A DNA stretch of 64,000 nucleotides, from NCBI RefSeq assembly GCF_000019905.1, contig NC_010556.1, forward strand, positions 832,001 through 896,000, read 5' to 3'. Made by a program: the position numbers and the translations under genes. Below the pieces are notes generated by a model. That model ran no database searches. It was not told the origin of the DNA and was given only the letters and a program-made list of their open reading frames with translations. Source of the DNA: Exiguobacterium artemiae 255-15 (GTDB lineage Bacteria; Bacillota; Bacilli; Exiguobacteriales; Exiguobacteriaceae). Shown piece by piece: positions 17,170 to 26,521 of the stretch (position 1 is the first letter of the stretch; each line of letters opens with the position of its first letter).

Positions 17170-19812
17170 GTGAGTGAACAAAAGTGGAAAAAAAGTATCA
17201 TTGAACAATTAAACTGGGTGCGGACTGAACAGAAGCGAATCCAATCCGCACCGGCAGCAAACCGTGCGTCCATCGAGGGTCTAAAACAACTCGAGGTCTT
17301 GCGGATGAAAACGACGGTTCGCCCTAAGTCATCCCCACTCGAAGCCAAAACGAAGCGTTACCATCAGGACAGCAACAGAGAGTTGCTGAAAGAGATTGCG
17401 TACGAAGACATCCCTGTGACGGGCGGTTCACGTTATTATGAACGCCGCCCGCTTGAGGTGGCGATCGTGTGCTCAGAGTTCATGCATGCCTACTATCAGG
17501 ACGCGTTACATTTACATTATGTTAATCCGGCAACGTTTACGGACGTCTTTGAAAAGCCGATTGATCTCTTTCTTGTCGTCACGTCCTGGAAAGGTCTGCA
17601 CGGTGATGATTGGAAAGGAGTCGCGACGCCGACTTCTAAAAAACGGCAGCGTTTGCTCGACATGATGGAACAGGTGAAAGCAAAAGGAATCCCGGTCGTC
17701 TTCCAGTCGACGGAAGACCCGAGCAATTTTGACCGGTTCAGTGATCTGGCGAAAGTTGCCGACTATATTTTAACATCAGACGAAGCGATGATTCCGGAAT
17801 ACCAAGTACTCTGTGGACACGACCGGATTGAAGCAACGTCGTTTGGTGTTAATCCGATCATCCACAATCCGGTCGGAGCGACGAGAAGCCGCAAAAAACA
17901 CGTGCTGTTTGCCGGCAGCTGGATGGCGAAATATCCGGAGCGTGTCAAAGATACGGAGATGTTATTTGATGGTGTCTTACGCTCAGATCATACACTCGAT
18001 ATCGTTGACCGCAACTATCAGTTAAACCTACCGGACTATCATTTTCCGGAACGTTACGTCCCGCGTGTGGCTCCTGCGATTCCCTATGACGCATTGCAAC
18101 AGGTCAGTAAATGTTATGACTGGGTGTTGAATCTAAACAGTATCAAGTACAGCAAGACGATGTGTGCGCGTCGGGTCTATGAATCACAAGCGCTCGGCAA
18201 TCTGATTTTGTCGAACTACAGTATCGCCGTCAATAACGATTTCCCGAACGTCTTTACCATCCATGACCACCAAGAAGTACAGGCGATTCTAGAGCGGACG
18301 ACACAAGAGGAGATTGATCGACTCCGGGCTGAAGGCATTCGTTCTGTCATGTCGTTGCATACGGTCTATGACCGGATTGATCAATTGACGCGGCTTCTGC
18401 AACTGGACATGCCGCCGGTCAAACGGACGCTTCTCGTCGTCTTACGCAATGCGACGCCGGAACTTGAACAACTGCTCGCACGTCAATCAATCACCGCTGA
18501 TGTAATTTGTCACGAATCAGAGTTGACCGGAGCGCTTTATGTCTCAGCCGATCTCGTCACTGTGCTCGACGGGGCTGAATCATACGGAGAGTACTACTTG
18601 GAAGATTTGGTGAACGGGTTCAAATACAGTGATGTGTCAATCACCCGCAAAACGCGGACTGAAGAAGCTCATTTTGTAATCCGGGAAGCGGAAGGGTCGA
18701 CAGTGAACGCCATGATTTGGCGTGAAGCGTTCCCGTATGAGCAGTTCTCCGAAGGAAAGATTGAGGGAGAGACGTTGTTCCTGGACGCGCTGGAGTGGAA
18801 CGAAGGTGGTGGCACCGCAATGGTCAAGGCTCCTGTGCTGTCTGTCATCGTCCCGATCTTCAACAATGGCAGGCATTTGACGTATAAATGTTTTGCCAGC
18901 CTCAAACGGATGGATCGGTTTGAAGAGTCGGAAATTATCTTGGTCGACGATGGATCGACGGATCGATTCACCCGCCAAGCGATTGACCGCCTGGCACGAC
19001 GTCACGGGAATGTCGTGACCTATCTGTTTCCGACGGGCGGCAGCGGCAGTGCGTCACGTCCGCGCAACAAAGGGGTGGAACTGGCGCGCTCGGAACGGAT
19101 CGCTTTCCTTGATCCTGATAATGAAGTCTTGAGTGACCGGTATGCCGAACTGTTGGCTGAGTTGGATCAAGATCCGACACTCGACTTTGCTGTCGGCCAC
19201 ATGAAGAAACTGGCGGAAAAAACAAGCATCATTGCGTTGCCGAAGATTCGTAAACAAGGACGGACGGTGTGTGATCAACCGAAAGCCTACTTATTGGAAA
19301 ATCGCTTTTCCGTTCAAAGTATTCAGGCGCTGGTCGTCAACCGACGTTTTCTGCAGGAACATCAGCTGGAGCAGGTGGTAGGTGCCGTCGGACAAGATTC
19401 CCTGTTTTTCCAAGAGATGATGTTGCACGCAAATCGTGTCTTGCTCGTAAATCGTGTCATCCATTATTACTATGCCGCGGTTGCCGGTTCAACCGTCAAC
19501 TCCTTGACGGTTCGTTTCTTCGAACGAAGTGTTGTCCGGGAAAAGGCACGGGCAGAGAAATTTGCCCGTTACGGTGTGCTCGATGCGTATAAGACAACAC
19601 GTTTTGAGCATTTCTTTGAACACTGGTATTTAGTGAAGCTTTGGTATTGCAGCGACAAGGATTTTGCCCCGAGTGTCGCATTACTGCGTATGATTGTTGC
19701 TTTTTATGAACCAATGAACCTGACGAACCCGCTGATCCGTCAATTCGTGGAGTTGGCGGACATGAAACGGACGGATGCGATTCAAACATTGTTACTGGAG
19801 GAGGTCAGATGA
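17170..19812 (+). CDS. Bifunctional glycosyltransferase: CgeB-like domain fused to GT2 domain
   Basis: 880 residues, cytoplasmic. After a basic N-terminal region (1-90), residues about 90-415 resemble the spore-maturation CgeB / glycosyltransferase-1-like fold (VAIVCSEFMHAYY, FQSTEDPSNFDRF, VLFAGSWMAKYPER, CARRVYESQALGNLILSNY). A linker of about 130 residues follows. A GT2 domain runs from about 556: LSVIVPIFNNG, ILVDDGSTD with the nucleotide-binding aspartates, and FLDPDNE as the DxD-like motif. First gene of the polysaccharide operon. The GTG at 17170 lies 9 bases after AGGAAGGG; an in-frame ATG at 17149 sits too close to that site. Two sugar-transfer reactions in one chain are expected; donors are unknown. 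Confidence 0.85.
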   Translation: MSEQKWKKSIIEQLNWVRTEQKRIQSAPAANRASIEGLKQLEVLRMKTTVRPKSSPLEAKTKRYHQDSNRELLKEIAYEDIPVTGGSRYYERRPLEVAIVCSEFMHAYYQDALHLHYVNPATFTDVFEKPIDLFLVVTSWKGLHGDDWKGVATPTSKKRQRLLDMMEQVKAKGIPVVFQSTEDPSNFDRFSDLAKVADYILTSDEAMIPEYQVLCGHDRIEATSFGVNPIIHNPVGATRSRKKHVLFAGSWMAKYPERVKDTEMLFDGVLRSDHTLDIVDRNYQLNLPDYHFPERYVPRVAPAIPYDALQQVSKCYDWVLNLNSIKYSKTMCARRVYESQALGNLILSNYSIAVNNDFPNVFTIHDHQEVQAILERTTQEEIDRLRAEGIRSVMSLHTVYDRIDQLTRLLQLDMPPVKRTLLVVLRNATPELEQLLARQSITADVICHESELTGALYVSADLVTVLDGAESYGEYYLEDLVNGFKYSDVSITRKTRTEEAHFVIREAEGSTVNAMIWREAFPYEQFSEGKIEGETLFLDALEWNEGGGTAMVKAPVLSVIVPIFNNGRHLTYKCFASLKRMDRFEESEIILVDDGSTDRFTRQAIDRLARRHGNVVTYLFPTGGSGSASRPRNKGVELARSERIAFLDPDNEVLSDRYAELLAELDQDPTLDFAVGHMKKLAEKTSIIALPKIRKQGRTVCDQPKAYLLENRFSVQSIQALVVNRRFLQEHQLEQVVGAVGQDSLFFQEMMLHANRVLLVNRVIHYYYAAVAGSTVNSLTVRFFERSVVREKARAEKFARYGVLDAYKTTRFEHFFEHWYLVKLWYCSDKDFAPSVALLRMIVAFYEPMNLTNPLIRQFVELADMKRTDAIQTLLLEEVR

Positions 19813-20816
19813 TGCAGACAAAACAGATGATGCGACCGAAAGATGAAATTCGGGCCGCTTATTATGATCAACTCGGCGTCGCATTCGGGAAAAAGGTCCG
19901 GTCTCGGGTCCACTGGATCGTCCGGGAAACAAAAGGCAGTCAAATTCTCGATATCGGCTGTTCCGGTGGACTGGTTCCGATTTTGCTCGGGCGCGAAGGC
20001 AAGCAGGTAGTCGGTATCGATGTCTCGCCGGAAGCAATCGTGGAAGCGACGGCGGCACTAAGAGAAGAAGCACACTCCGTTCAAGAATTGATTCAATTGG
20101 AAGAAGCCAATCTGATGACCTTCCAAACGTCCCAACGATTCGACACGGTATTGATGACGGAAGTCTTAGAACATATCGGGGAACCGGAGCGGTTTGTCGA
20201 AAAAGCCTGTGCGTTCTTAAAACCCGGTGGTCGGCTCGTCGTGACCGTTCCATTCGGTGTGAACGATTATGCCGATCATAAACGGACGTATTATTTACAG
20301 CATCTGCTGGAACAATTGACACCATACGGGACGATTGAGCAGTTGGAACGCATCGATAAATGGCTCGGTGTGACGTTGACGCTTCATCCGGAGAAACAAC
20401 CGTCACGCCCGGTAACGGAACAAGAAGTCAGTTGGCTCGAAACAGCTTTTGAAGCGGTTGAACGGTTGCATCTTACTGAAATCGTCCGCTTGAAGCAACT
20501 GAATAAAAAGTGGGAATTGAAGCAGCAAAAACAGCAGGACATCGAACAGGAACAAGCGGAGTTGGTGTCAGAGCGGGATCAGCTCACGCGGCAACTCGCA
20601 GAGAAGGAAGACGAAATTGAGTTGCTGACGCAACAGTATCAAATGGTGCTCGCGCGATACGAAGGGGCGCTTGTGTCGAATCTGGATGTCTTGGAGGCGA
20701 ATGCAGAATGGAAATCAAAGTACCGGTCACTCGCAAATTCAAAGCTCGGAAAAATCGTCATCCGTTACTGGAAGTTCAGACGAAAGGTAAAGAAACGACG
20801 GGCCCGGAGACGATGA
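19809..20816 (+). CDS. SAM-dependent methyltransferase with C-terminal coiled coil
   Basis: 335 residues. Class I methyltransferase domain (about 40-200) with SAM motif ILDIGCSGGLVPILL, acidic strand-2 end VVGIDVSPEA, TEVLEHI and LKPGGRLVVTVPFG. Residues about 220-300 are a charged coiled coil (KQLNKKWELKQQKQQDIEQE...), then a very basic tail (KFRRKVKKRRARRR). This fusion is seen in O-antigen and glycan-capping methyltransferases, where the coiled coil acts as a length ruler or docks the enzyme. GGAGGAGG lies 4 bases before the ATG. Overlaps both neighbours by four bases. Confidence 0.82.
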   Translation: MMQTKQMMRPKDEIRAAYYDQLGVAFGKKVRSRVHWIVRETKGSQILDIGCSGGLVPILLGREGKQVVGIDVSPEAIVEATAALREEAHSVQELIQLEEANLMTFQTSQRFDTVLMTEVLEHIGEPERFVEKACAFLKPGGRLVVTVPFGVNDYADHKRTYYLQHLLEQLTPYGTIEQLERIDKWLGVTLTLHPEKQPSRPVTEQEVSWLETAFEAVERLHLTEIVRLKQLNKKWELKQQKQQDIEQEQAELVSERDQLTRQLAEKEDEIELLTQQYQMVLARYEGALVSNLDVLEANAEWKSKYRSLANSKLGKIVIRYWKFRRKVKKRRARRR

Positions 20817-22030
20817 ACGTTCTGATGATTTGCCAAAATTTTTATCCGGAGATCGGGAGTGCTGCGAACCGGATGAAAAATATCTTCAAACGGATGGAGC
20901 AACAGGGGAGTGAGGTCCACGTCTTGACGTCGGAACCACTCTATCCGACAGCTGAACTGTATACGGATGCCATGTTTTGGGACGAGCCGAGTCTGGATGC
21001 TGCGAAGATCACCCGAATTCAACCACGTGATCTTCGGGCGACGACGAATTTATGGCGCAGACTCCGTTTGTTCATTGAACAATTTGTCCTGGCAGTCCAG
21101 GAAGTACGGCACGATACTAAACAATACGCTTACATCTATGCGACGACGCCGTCGATCTTCATGGGTCTTGTCGGAGTCGTTGCCAAACACCTGAAAAAAG
21201 CACCGCTGATTCTGGACGTTCGCGACTTATGGCCGGAATCACTGGTCGGAGTCGGGATTACGAAATCACGGTTGTTGCTTGCGCCACTCTATTGGCTGGA
21301 AAAATGGATGTACCGCCAAGCCGATCAAATCGTCATCAACAGTGAAGGGTTTCGTTCGTATATCGAAAAGAAAGGGATTGCACCAGAAAAGATTCACTAC
21401 ATCCCGAATTCGATTGAGGAAAATGAATGGTTGATTAAACGGCGGAAAGTATCGGAGCAGGTCCGTGTCGTCTACACCGGCAACATCGGTCTGGCGCAGG
21501 ATGTTTTTTTACTACTTGATGTCGCGGAACAACTAAAAGAGGATAAACACATTGAATTCCATGTCGTCGGATACGGGTATCACAAGGAAAAATTCGAAGC
21601 CCATGTTCTCGAGCGGGGACTGACGAACATTCACTTCATGAACGCGATGCCACGATGGGATGCGCTGAAACAATTGGCGAAGAGTGACATCGCCTTTGCA
21701 ACGTTGGTCGAGAGTACAGCGTTCGACACGGTGACACCCGGAAAAATCATCGACTACATGGCGATGGGGTGTGCGATTGTCGGAGCCGTTTCGGGGCATG
21801 CCGCCAAAGTCATCGAAGATGCGGGAGCGGGTTTTGTCTCCCGCGAGCGGAGTCGTGAAAAGATCGTCAAGCATATCCGGTACTTGGCTGAACATCCCGA
21901 AGCACGCAGCGCCATGGGGCAGTCCGGTGTGAAGTATGTCCAGGCGCACTTTGACTGGGAACAAAATCAAGAGCGGTTGTTTGAGGCGATTCGTCAAACC
22001 GATCTTCGAGTATTAGGGGTGAGTAAATGA
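20813..22030 (+). CDS. Glycosyltransferase family 4 (WbuB-like)
   Basis: 405-residue GT-B enzyme. N-terminal acceptor domain MNVLMICQNFYPEIGSAANRM (GT4 glycine-rich start) and LILDVRDLWPESLVGVG. C-terminal donor-binding domain with VVYTGNIGLAQDV, FHVVGYG and the loop ATLVESTAFDTVTPGKIIDYMAMGCAIVGAVSG, equivalent to the EX7E region. This pattern matches WbuB/WcaI-type enzymes that add an N-acetylated or fucosamine-type residue. The ATG at 20813 overlaps the upstream stop as ATGA; the frame is open further upstream, but inside the methyltransferase gene. Confidence 0.88.
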   Translation: MNVLMICQNFYPEIGSAANRMKNIFKRMEQQGSEVHVLTSEPLYPTAELYTDAMFWDEPSLDAAKITRIQPRDLRATTNLWRRLRLFIEQFVLAVQEVRHDTKQYAYIYATTPSIFMGLVGVVAKHLKKAPLILDVRDLWPESLVGVGITKSRLLLAPLYWLEKWMYRQADQIVINSEGFRSYIEKKGIAPEKIHYIPNSIEENEWLIKRRKVSEQVRVVYTGNIGLAQDVFLLLDVAEQLKEDKHIEFHVVGYGYHKEKFEAHVLERGLTNIHFMNAMPRWDALKQLAKSDIAFATLVESTAFDTVTPGKIIDYMAMGCAIVGAVSGHAAKVIEDAGAGFVSRERSREKIVKHIRYLAEHPEARSAMGQSGVKYVQAHFDWEQNQERLFEAIRQTDLRVLGVSK

Positions 22031-23265
22031 AGCGGATTGGAATGTTTGTTTGGAATACGTTTACGAACGATGCACGTGTTTTACGGGAATGTACGGCGCT
22101 TTCGGAAGCCGGGTATCACGTTGATCTGTATTGCCTGAATGATGGGAGCTTGCCGAAACTCGAACGACACCAGGCAGGTTTTCAGATTCTTCGAATCGAT
22201 CGGACACCTCCACTTGAATCCGTGCTGCGCCGGATCCGGAAGCGTAATCCTCTTACGCTGATGGCCGGCGCAGGCGTGTTCTTGCTGTTTCCATGGCTGA
22301 TTCCGGTCTTGGTGCTACTGTTTCTCTTACAGAAAAGCCGGTTTGTCCGCTATGCACTGTACAACAGCTTTGGAATCATCCGCATGACGCGGGCGGCTCG
22401 CAAACACACGTACGATATCATGCATGCGAACGATTTAAACACGTTGCCTCAAGCGATTTTTTCCGCAAGAGGGGCGAAGATCGTTTACGATTCGCATGAA
22501 GTGCAGACCGACCGGACAGGTTACGGAAAAGGACAGGGGTTGTTTGAGCGTTACTTGTTACGGTTTGTTGATCGAACGATGGTTGAAAATGACACACGGG
22601 CAGACTACCACGCATCACTTTATGGCGAATGGCCGGCTGTCCTGCATAATTATCCGTTTTATCACGAAGAAGTACCACAACCGCGATCCGTACATCAAGA
22701 AATCGGCATCAAGGAGGACGAACCCATTTTGCTGTACCAAGGCGGTATTCAGGAAGGGCGGGGACTTGAGCGACTGATTGAAGCGATGCCGTTTGTCCGG
22801 CGTGGGACTTTGCTGTTTGTTGGAGACGGAAAAATCAAACCGCGGCTCCAGGAGTTGGCGGCACAGTCCCCGGAACGGGAGCGGATCCATTTTATTGATA
22901 AAGTACCGCTTGATCAACTGCCGAGTTATACGGCGGCTGCGACGGTCGGTTTTCAAGTTCTGCAAAACATCTGCTTTAATCACTATTCGGCTTCTTCGAA
23001 TAAGCTGTTTGAATACATGGCGGCACTCGTGCCGGTCGTTGCGTCGGATTTACCGGAAATTCGGCGTGTCGTCGAAACGGAAGGCGTCGGCTTACTCGTT
23101 GACGTTGAATCCCCGGAAGCGATCGCTGTCGCCGTGAACCAAATCGTTGAGGAAGACGGCTTGCGTCAGGCGATGAAAGAACGGACAAAGCAGGCACGCC
23201 GGAAATACAACTGGGATAAAGAAAAACATCATTTATTGGACGTTTACCGTGAAATAACGAAGTAA
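22027..23265 (+). CDS. Glycosyltransferase family 4
   Basis: 412 residues, GT-B fold. The N-terminal half has a hydrophobic stretch (LMAGAGVFLLFPWLIPVLVLLFLLQ, about 80-105) that should anchor it in the membrane, then DIMHANDLNTLPQAI and KIVYDSHEVQTDRTGY. The C-terminal half shows ILLYQGGIQEGRGLERLIEAM, TLLFVGDGKI and NKLFEYMAALVPVVASDLPEI, the GT4 nucleotide-sugar site with its glutamate. Coupled by ATGA to the previous glycosyltransferase. Last gene of the first polysaccharide sub-operon; a 300-base gap follows. Confidence 0.9.
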   Translation: MKRIGMFVWNTFTNDARVLRECTALSEAGYHVDLYCLNDGSLPKLERHQAGFQILRIDRTPPLESVLRRIRKRNPLTLMAGAGVFLLFPWLIPVLVLLFLLQKSRFVRYALYNSFGIIRMTRAARKHTYDIMHANDLNTLPQAIFSARGAKIVYDSHEVQTDRTGYGKGQGLFERYLLRFVDRTMVENDTRADYHASLYGEWPAVLHNYPFYHEEVPQPRSVHQEIGIKEDEPILLYQGGIQEGRGLERLIEAMPFVRRGTLLFVGDGKIKPRLQELAAQSPERERIHFIDKVPLDQLPSYTAAATVGFQVLQNICFNHYSASSNKLFEYMAALVPVVASDLPEIRRVVETEGVGLLVDVESPEAIAVAVNQIVEEDGLRQAMKERTKQARRKYNWDKEKHHLLDVYREITK

Positions 23266-23566
23266 TTAAACACTGAATGAAGATGGAACAAGACAGATGC
23301 AGGCAAATCCACGACAGGAAACAGCGGAAGTGACCGGATTCGGTTGTTTGTTTGCCGAATGCGATGAATGTTTGTTGATTATTTACAAGCTTTACAAAAA
23401 GTACAGGAAACGCCTTGAATGTAAGGTCTGTGAAGAATGGTTTAAGAGATGGTTAGAACCATTGGAAACACAAGCAATTGTCGTTATGGTCTAGTTACAG
23501 CCACGACACAGTCGGTAATTTGCTGACGTGAAGGACTAACTCGTAACTAGATGGAGGAATGACAAA
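23266..23566. other. 301-base gap inside the polysaccharide locus with inverted repeats
   Basis: Separates the glycosyltransferase block from the nucleotide-sugar/export block. CTAGTTAC (23492-23499) and GTAACTAG (23542-23549) are perfect inverted halves immediately ahead of the GGAGG of the next gene. CGAC/GTCG and AATGGTT/AACCATT hairpins lie inside or just upstream. A 65-codon frame (23297-23494) carries two CxxC pairs but only a weak ribosome site and several rare codons, so I do not call it a gene. No clear -35/-10 pair was recognised. Confidence 0.45.
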
Positions 23567-24859
23567 ATGAAACTTTGTACAATCGGACTCGGATATATTG
23601 GATTACCTTCTTCAGCCATGTTTGCAGATCACGGAACGGACGTCGTCGGGGTCGACATCGACCCGCGCATCGTTAAGATGTTGAATGCGGGAGACATTCA
23701 TATTGAAGAACCGGGACTTGAAGATGTCATCAAGCGTGTCGTCGCAAACGGAAAGTTTCGGGCAACACTGACACCGGAACCCGCAGATGTCTTTTTAATT
23801 GCTGTTCCGACACCGAATTTAAATGACACCTATAAATCGTGTGACTTGAAGTATGTCCTGTCAGCTGTTCAGAATATGTTGCCGCACGTTCAAAAAGGCA
23901 ACGTCATCATCGTCGAATCAACAATCGCTCCGCGGACGATGGATGATCATGTCCGACCATTGATTGAAGCAGCCGGGTTCGTCATTGGTCAAGACGTCTT
24001 CGTCGTTCATTGTCCGGAGCGGGTGCTTCCGGGACAAATCTTACATGAACTCATTCACAATAACCGGATTGTCGGCGGATTGACATTGGCTTGCGCGGAT
24101 GCAGGTGCAGCGGTATATAAAACATTCGTTCAGGGCGAAATCGTCAAGACGGATGCGAAGACGGCAGAGATGTCGAAATTGATGGAAAACACGTTCCGCG
24201 ATGTCAACATCGCCCTAGCCAATGAACTGACGCAAGTGTGTCACAAACTCGAGATCAACGTGCTCGACGTAATCGAGATGGCGAACATGCACCCGCGTGT
24301 TAATCTACATCATCCGGGACCGGGTGTCGGCGGACACTGTCTTGCGGTGGATCCATACTTCATCGTTGCTAAGGCACCGTCCCTTGCCCGGATCATTCAT
24401 ACGGCACGGGAAACAAACGTCAACATGCCGCACTTCGTCGCTGAACAGGCAGAGCGCCTAGTTGCGTCTCACGTCCGGCCCAAAATCGCAGTGTTCGGCG
24501 TCACATACAAAGGGAACGTCGACGACATGCGTGAAAGTCCGGCTGTCGATGTCATCGAGCAACTGATTGACCGCGGCATGGATGTAGCAGTCTGTGATTC
24601 ACACGTCGAACGTTCGATTTCGTCACGCTTTGAGCTTGTCGATGAGATTGATGCGATCCAAGGTGCGGACCTGGCACTGGTGCTCGTCGACCATGACGAG
24701 TTTAAACAGTTTGACTCACGGCGTCTTGCGAATCAGATGCGGACACCGGTCTTGTTTGATACAAAAGGAATCGTTCAACCGCTTGAGGACATCACGGTCC
24801 TGAACTTTGGTAACCTGCATACGTATCAAACGACGGAAGTGGATGCGAAGGCGATATGA
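23567..24859 (+). CDS. wecC: UDP-N-acetyl-D-mannosamine dehydrogenase
   Basis: 430-residue NAD-dependent enzyme oxidising UDP-ManNAc to UDP-ManNAcA. N-terminal Rossmann motif TIGLGYIGLP (residues 4-13), AVPTPN, the central VESTIAPRT, HCPERVLPG, and the catalytic cysteine in GVGGHCLAVDPYF (near residue 258). The C-terminal domain has AVFGVTYKGNVDDMRESPA. The HCPERVLPG form and the partner epimerase at 26.5 kb favour ManNAc over UDP-glucose as substrate. ATGGAGG-type ribosome site; a four-base overlap joins it to the ABC permease. Confidence 0.9.
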   Translation: MKLCTIGLGYIGLPSSAMFADHGTDVVGVDIDPRIVKMLNAGDIHIEEPGLEDVIKRVVANGKFRATLTPEPADVFLIAVPTPNLNDTYKSCDLKYVLSAVQNMLPHVQKGNVIIVESTIAPRTMDDHVRPLIEAAGFVIGQDVFVVHCPERVLPGQILHELIHNNRIVGGLTLACADAGAAVYKTFVQGEIVKTDAKTAEMSKLMENTFRDVNIALANELTQVCHKLEINVLDVIEMANMHPRVNLHHPGPGVGGHCLAVDPYFIVAKAPSLARIIHTARETNVNMPHFVAEQAERLVASHVRPKIAVFGVTYKGNVDDMRESPAVDVIEQLIDRGMDVAVCDSHVERSISSRFELVDEIDAIQGADLALVLVDHDEFKQFDSRRLANQMRTPVLFDTKGIVQPLEDITVLNFGNLHTYQTTEVDAKAI

Positions 24860-25656
24860 ACGGGGTCGGTACAATCGGGAAAGAGCTGAAAGATCATTTT
24901 TATCTGATCTTTCGCCTTTCGCTTTATGAAACAAAAAGTCAATACAGCATGCAATATCTCGGATGGTTCTGGGAAATCATGACGCCGCTCCTGCAGATTG
25001 GCGTTTACTGGGTCGTGTTCGGTTTCGGAATCCGTGGCGGAAATCCGGTCGACGGGATTCCATTCGTCTTTTGGTTGGTCAGTGGACTAATTGCCTGGTT
25101 TTTCATCGGCAGTACGATTCCAAGCGGCTCACGATCGATTTACGGTCGGGTCGCCCTTGTTTCGAAAATGCACTTTCCGCTCAGTACGATCCCGGCCTAT
25201 GTCATCTTGGCGCAATTTTACCGCCATGTCGCAATGATTGCCTTGACGATTGTTCTCGGAATGGCATTCGGTTATTTTCCGGGCTGGCATACGTTTGAAT
25301 TGTTGTATATCGTCCCGGCGGGTGTGATTTTTCTCTATGCCGTCTCACTTTTGTTGTCTGCTCTGGCAACGATGATTCGGGATGTCCAAAACATGGTGAC
25401 TTCGGCGATCCGGATGTTGATGTATTTGACGCCCATCATGTGGATTCCGCCGGATCACAGTCTGTTTAAGACGTTGTTGATGATCAATCCTCTCGTCTAT
25501 TTGATCGAAGGATACCGCTCGGCATTGATTGGGACCGGTTATCTGCTCGATCACGTCTGGTATGGAGTCTACTTCTGGACTGTGACGTCCGTTTTGTTAG
25601 TGGTAGGAGCAGCAGTTCATCTGCGGTTCCGGCGGTACTTCATTGATTATGTCTAG
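24856..25656 (+). CDS. Polysaccharide ABC exporter, permease subunit (TagG-like)
   Basis: 266 residues, six predicted membrane segments, ABC-2 type. Typical features are the amphipathic N-terminal helix with SQYSMQYLGWFWEIMTPLLQIGVYWVVFG, GIPFVFWLVSGLIAWFF, and MLMYLTPIMWIP near the C-terminus. Same family as TagG/RfbD/Wzm, which export undecaprenyl-linked teichoic acids or O-polysaccharides. Overlaps wecC (ATGA) and is 11 bases from its ATPase. Presence of this exporter implies the polymer is completed in the cytoplasm before export. Confidence 0.92.
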   Translation: MNGVGTIGKELKDHFYLIFRLSLYETKSQYSMQYLGWFWEIMTPLLQIGVYWVVFGFGIRGGNPVDGIPFVFWLVSGLIAWFFIGSTIPSGSRSIYGRVALVSKMHFPLSTIPAYVILAQFYRHVAMIALTIVLGMAFGYFPGWHTFELLYIVPAGVIFLYAVSLLLSALATMIRDVQNMVTSAIRMLMYLTPIMWIPPDHSLFKTLLMINPLVYLIEGYRSALIGTGYLLDHVWYGVYFWTVTSVLLVVGAAVHLRFRRYFIDYV

Positions 25657-25667
25657 GAGGAAAAAAC

Positions 25668-26498
25668 ATGAGTCACGTCGTATTCGAGAATGTTTCAAAA
25701 CGCTACGTCTTGTATGCCCGACCAATTGATAAATTAAAAGAAGTGTTGTTCGGTAAAGTCAGCGGTAAACCGTTTTATGCTTTAAAAAATATCTCGTTCT
25801 CCGTCGAACAAGGCGAAATCGTCGGTGTGGTCGGAATCAACGGGAGTGGGAAGTCGACTTTGTCGCATCTGCTCGCCAACGTCACGCCGCCGACATACGG
25901 TCGTGTGACGCTTGGCGGTAAATCGGCATTAATCGCGATTTCCAGTGGTCTCAATAATCAGCTGACCGGACGGGACAACATCGAATTAAAAGGATTGATG
26001 ATGGGGCTGACCAAAAAACAGATCCAGGCGATTACACCGGAAATTCTGGAGTTTGCGGACATCGGAGATTTCATCGATCAACCCGTCAAAACATATTCAA
26101 GCGGGATGCGGGCGCGTCTTGGTTTTGCCATCTCAATTAATATCAATCCGGATATCCTGATCATTGATGAGGCGCTGTCGGTCGGTGACCAGACCTTTAC
26201 GGAAAAATGTCTCGATAAGATGCGGGAGTTTCGCGACCAAGGAAAAACGATCTTTTTTGTCAGCCATTCCTTGAATCAAGTCAAAAGTTTTTGTACAAAA
26301 ATCCTTTGGCTCGAGTATGGAGAAGTTCGGATGTTTGGACCGACAGCGGAAACGATGGCGGAGTATAACAAATATTTATATTGGTACAAGCAGCTGACGA
26401 AAAAACAAGCTGCACATTATGTCATGAAAAAAAGAACAGGACGAAGTGATGAAATCGAGCGTTCGGCACGCGGTGAAACGATTGAATTGTCGTCATGA
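25668..26498 (+). CDS. Polysaccharide ABC exporter, ATPase subunit (TagH-like)
   Basis: 276-residue ATPase. Walker A GINGSGKST (near residue 60), signature YSSGMRARLGFAI, Walker B ILIIDEALSVGD and switch histidine FVSHS. The N-terminal FENVSKRYVLYARPIDKLKEVLFGK is typical of the Wzt/TagH subfamily. It is much shorter than B. subtilis TagH (about 530 residues): it lacks the membrane/extracellular tail and any Wzt-type carbohydrate-binding domain. Export should therefore not depend on terminal-residue recognition by the ATPase (inference). AGGAGG ribosome site. Confidence 0.93.
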   Translation: MSHVVFENVSKRYVLYARPIDKLKEVLFGKVSGKPFYALKNISFSVEQGEIVGVVGINGSGKSTLSHLLANVTPPTYGRVTLGGKSALIAISSGLNNQLTGRDNIELKGLMMGLTKKQIQAITPEILEFADIGDFIDQPVKTYSSGMRARLGFAISININPDILIIDEALSVGDQTFTEKCLDKMREFRDQGKTIFFVSHSLNQVKSFCTKILWLEYGEVRMFGPTAETMAEYNKYLYWYKQLTKKQAAHYVMKKRTGRSDEIERSARGETIELSS

Positions 26499-26521
26499 AT
26501 AACGGATAGGGGATGGAACGA

